The notes beneath the pieces are model-generated. The model had not been told where the DNA came from, did not search any database, and saw only the letters and a list, made by a program, of their open reading frames with translations. A stretch of DNA of 6,718 nucleotides from CF-161 sp035259145. Its GTDB lineage: Bacteria > Chloroflexota > Dormibacteria > Dormibacterales > Dormibacteraceae. The first letter of the stretch is position 1, and every line of letters starts with the position of its first letter. The position numbers and the translations under genes are program-made. Where the stretch lies: the NCBI GenBank assembly GCA_035259145.1, contig DATFWQ010000124.1, positions 1-6,718 on the forward strand, read 5' to 3'. Of the stretch, positions 5,095-6,718 are shown piece after piece.

Positions 5095-6624
5095 TCAGAT
5101 CCGCCGCGCGGTTCCAGCCCAGTAACGCTCCCTGATCTGCCGCTTGAGGAGCTTGCCGGCCTGGTCGCGCGGCAAGTCATCGACGAAGTCAACCGAGCGC
5201 GGCCGCTTGTAGTCGGCGAGGCGTCCGCGGCACCAGTCGATCAGCTCCTGATCGCCAGGGGTTGCGCCAGGCTGAAGAGCCACCACCGCCTTGGCCGTCT
5301 CGCCCCACCGGTCGTCGGGCACCCCGATGACCGCCACGTCGCGCACGGCCGGGTGGCCGTGCAGGCAGGCTTCGATCTCCGCGGGGTAGATGTTCACTCC
5401 TCCGGAGATGATCATGTCGATCTTGCGATCGCAGATGTAGTAGTACCCCTCGTCGTCGCGGTAGGCGACGTCGCCGACTGAAAAGAAGCCGTCACGCATG
5501 GACTTCGCTGTCGCTTCCGGCTTGTTGTAGTAGCCCGCCAACCACGAATTGCGAACCCAGAGCTCGCCTGGTTCGCCATCCGGGACTGGATTGCCGGCGT
5601 CGTCCAGCAGCAGGATCTGGTCGCCCAGCAGCGCCTTGCCCGCCGATCCTGGCTTTCGCAGCTGGTCCTCGGGGCGAAGGACGAGGTTGAAGCCGGTCTC
5701 GGTCGCTCCGTAGAACTCGTACAGGGTCTCGCCGAAATAGGCGATGGCCCGCTCCTTCAGCGAGAACGGGCAGGGCGCACCGCCCAGGAACAGGCCGCGT
5801 ACGGAGGACACGTCGTAGCCGGCGCGGACGTCATCTGGCAGGTCCATGATCCGGTGCAGCAGTGTCGGCGCCATGAAGGTCGTGGTCACCCGGTGGCGAT
5901 CGATCAGCGCCAGCGCCTGCTCAGGGTCGAAGCTGGGCATGATGACGATCGTCCCCCCGCAGACCACGGTAAGCCCGTTGAAGGCCAGCACGGCGCTGTG
6001 GTAGCCCGGCCCGGCCATCAGGTGAACGTCATCTGGGCGGATCCCGAAGACCTGGATGACCTGCACGATCGCTTCGAGCGAAACGCCATCCGGCCGGTAC
6101 GCGCCCTTCGGGTGCCCTGTGGTGCCGCTTGTGTAGATCATGTCAGCGCCTGTGGCGTCCTCATCGGCCGCCCAAAGAGGCGCAGCAGATTGCCTGGCGG
6201 CCAGTTCGTCAATGCGTATCCAATCGGCCGGGGCCTCTCCACCGCCAAGCACCACGAAGACGGGCGAGCTCTCGAGATACCGGCGTGCGGCCTCGACGTG
6301 CTCGACGTAGTCAGGACCCGCGCAGACGGCGCGGGCACCGCTGTCCTGCACGATATACGCGAGCTCCCGGCCACGGAGCCGGAAGTTGATGGGGACACCG
6401 ACGGCCCCCGCCTTGCGGAGGCCGGCCGAAACCTCGGACCCGGCCACGGAGTTGAACGCCATGTACGCCACTCGATCACCCGGCTGGACGCCGATTCCGG
6501 CGAGGACGCGCGCTGCACAGTTGGCGCGCTCGTCGTAATCTCGATACGTAACGATCTCTTCGCCGCAGATCAGAGCAGGCTTATCCGGGTGCGCGGTCGC
6601 GTGAACGGCGAGTATGTCTGGCAC
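5095..6624 (-). CDS. Acyl-CoA synthetase, AMP-binding (ANL) family
   Basis: ATP-dependent two-step activation of a carboxylic acid through acyl-AMP to acyl-CoA. The 509 residues are full length for a FadD-like ligase. The P-loop is YTSGTTGHPKG (164-174), the A5 motif YGATETG (305-311) and the A7 GDVAY (384-388). The hinge and A8 region is DRKIDMIISGGVNIYPAEIE (399-418). The A10 lysine needed for adenylation is K491 in PRDQAGKLLKR. No carrier-protein domain or signal peptide is present, so it is a stand-alone cytoplasmic ligase. The start is the GTG at 6622-6624: four codons upstream the frame hits a TAG, and the protein begins with the expected ILAVHATAHPDKPALI. No Shine-Dalgarno precedes it. 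It leads the operon with glpK. A medium- or long-chain fatty acid is the likeliest substrate given glpK next door, but aromatic or other acids cannot be excluded from motifs alone. Confidence 0.92.
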   Translation of the reverse strand: MPDILAVHATAHPDKPALICGEEIVTYRDYDERANCAARVLAGIGVQPGDRVAYMAFNSVAGSEVSAGLRKAGAVGVPINFRLRGRELAYIVQDSGARAVCAGPDYVEHVEAARRYLESSPVFVVLGGGEAPADWIRIDELAARQSAAPLWAADEDATGADMIYTSGTTGHPKGAYRPDGVSLEAIVQVIQVFGIRPDDVHLMAGPGYHSAVLAFNGLTVVCGGTIVIMPSFDPEQALALIDRHRVTTTFMAPTLLHRIMDLPDDVRAGYDVSSVRGLFLGGAPCPFSLKERAIAYFGETLYEFYGATETGFNLVLRPEDQLRKPGSAGKALLGDQILLLDDAGNPVPDGEPGELWVRNSWLAGYYNKPEATAKSMRDGFFSVGDVAYRDDEGYYYICDRKIDMIISGGVNIYPAEIEACLHGHPAVRDVAVIGVPDDRWGETAKAVVALQPGATPGDQELIDWCRGRLADYKRPRSVDFVDDLPRDQAGKLLKRQIRERYWAGTARRI

Positions 6625-6647
6625 TTCAGCGTCATGCTATTCGGAAC

Positions 6648-6652
6648 GGAGG
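6648..6652 (+). promoter_or_regulatory. Shine-Dalgarno of the response regulator gene
   Basis: GGAGG ends 5 nt before the ATG at 6658, within a GGAGGGAGG run that offers a second, too-close register. It fixes the start of the truncated gene at the right edge and lies in the 33-bp gap between two divergent start codons. Confidence 0.7.
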
Positions 6653-6657
6653 GAGGA

Positions 6658-6718
6658 ATGGTCGACGTTCTCTTGGTCGAAGACGATGCGACGATTGCAG
6701 ACCTTTACGCGCTGAAGC
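6658..6718 (+). CDS. Response regulator, receiver domain (5' end only)
   Basis: The first 20 codons of a gene that runs off the window. They encode MVDVLLVEDDATIADLYALK, the first strand, acidic pocket and first helix of a CheY-like receiver domain. E8, D9 and D10 form the acidic cluster that holds Mg2+ near the phospho-acceptor aspartate, which would lie outside the window. A strong GGAGG 5 nt upstream supports the ATG. Output domain and partner kinase are not visible, so its regulatory target is unknown. It is divergent from the acyl-CoA synthetase with 33 bp between starts, so local regulation of that operon is possible but unproven. Confidence 0.8.
   Translation, partial: MVDVLLVEDDATIADLYALK

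Noticed and set aside
5085..5192. N-terminal extension of glycerol kinase by 36 residues
   Set aside because: It overlaps the conserved C-terminal lysine region of the synthetase and is Ser/Arg-rich. GlpK proteins begin just before the AIDQGTT strand, as with GTG 5084.
6634..6639. TAGCAT on the minus strand as the promoter of the CoA ligase
   Set aside because: It fits TANNNT and lies 9 nt from the GTG, but there is no -35 or extended -10, so I do not list it as a feature.

Overview
The window is about two-thirds G+C and gene-dense. It has short intergenic gaps, GTG starts, and at least two genes whose start codon sits 7 nt after a TANNNT-type -10 box with no leader. The ArsR/SRPBCC pair, the DUF3891 protein and the Gly/Ala-rich 'YFLDP' small protein resemble genes I know from Actinobacteria. 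Related high-GC soil lineages such as Chloroflexi or Dormibacteria are also possible. I see no rRNA, tRNA, CRISPR array, insertion sequence or phage gene. This looks like ordinary chromosomal sequence, not a mobile island.

Layout, left to right. (1) A minus-strand pair: a PaaI-type hotdog thioesterase followed by a class I SAM-dependent methyltransferase, separated by 23 bp. (2) Divergent from that pair, a plus-strand DUF3891 protein with a clear Shine-Dalgarno. (3) A 156-165 bp gap whose right end is an AT-rich island. It carries a probable promoter with a perfect 10-bp palindrome between its -35 and -10 boxes. (4) A plus-strand ArsR-type regulator and an SRPBCC/AHSA1 protein, fused by an ATGA start/stop overlap. 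(5) A small plus-strand membrane-anchored protein behind an extended -10 promoter, apparently leaderless. (6) Convergent with it, and overlapping its stop codon by 8 bp, a minus-strand operon: an acyl-CoA synthetase of the AMP-binding family followed 10 bp later by glycerol kinase (glpK). (7) At the right edge, divergent from the synthetase with only 33 bp between starts, the first 20 codons of a response regulator.

Functionally, the clearest theme is the synthetase-glpK operon. It could activate the two products of lipid hydrolysis, fatty acid to acyl-CoA and glycerol to glycerol-3-phosphate, or feed both into glycerolipid synthesis. The ArsR-SRPBCC pair is probably a self-contained, autoregulated ligand-response unit. 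The remaining genes are assignable to families but not to pathways. I do not see a convincing new multi-gene system. The best leads are the operator-like palindrome, the two leaderless promoters, and the pairing of glpK with a fatty-acid-type ligase.
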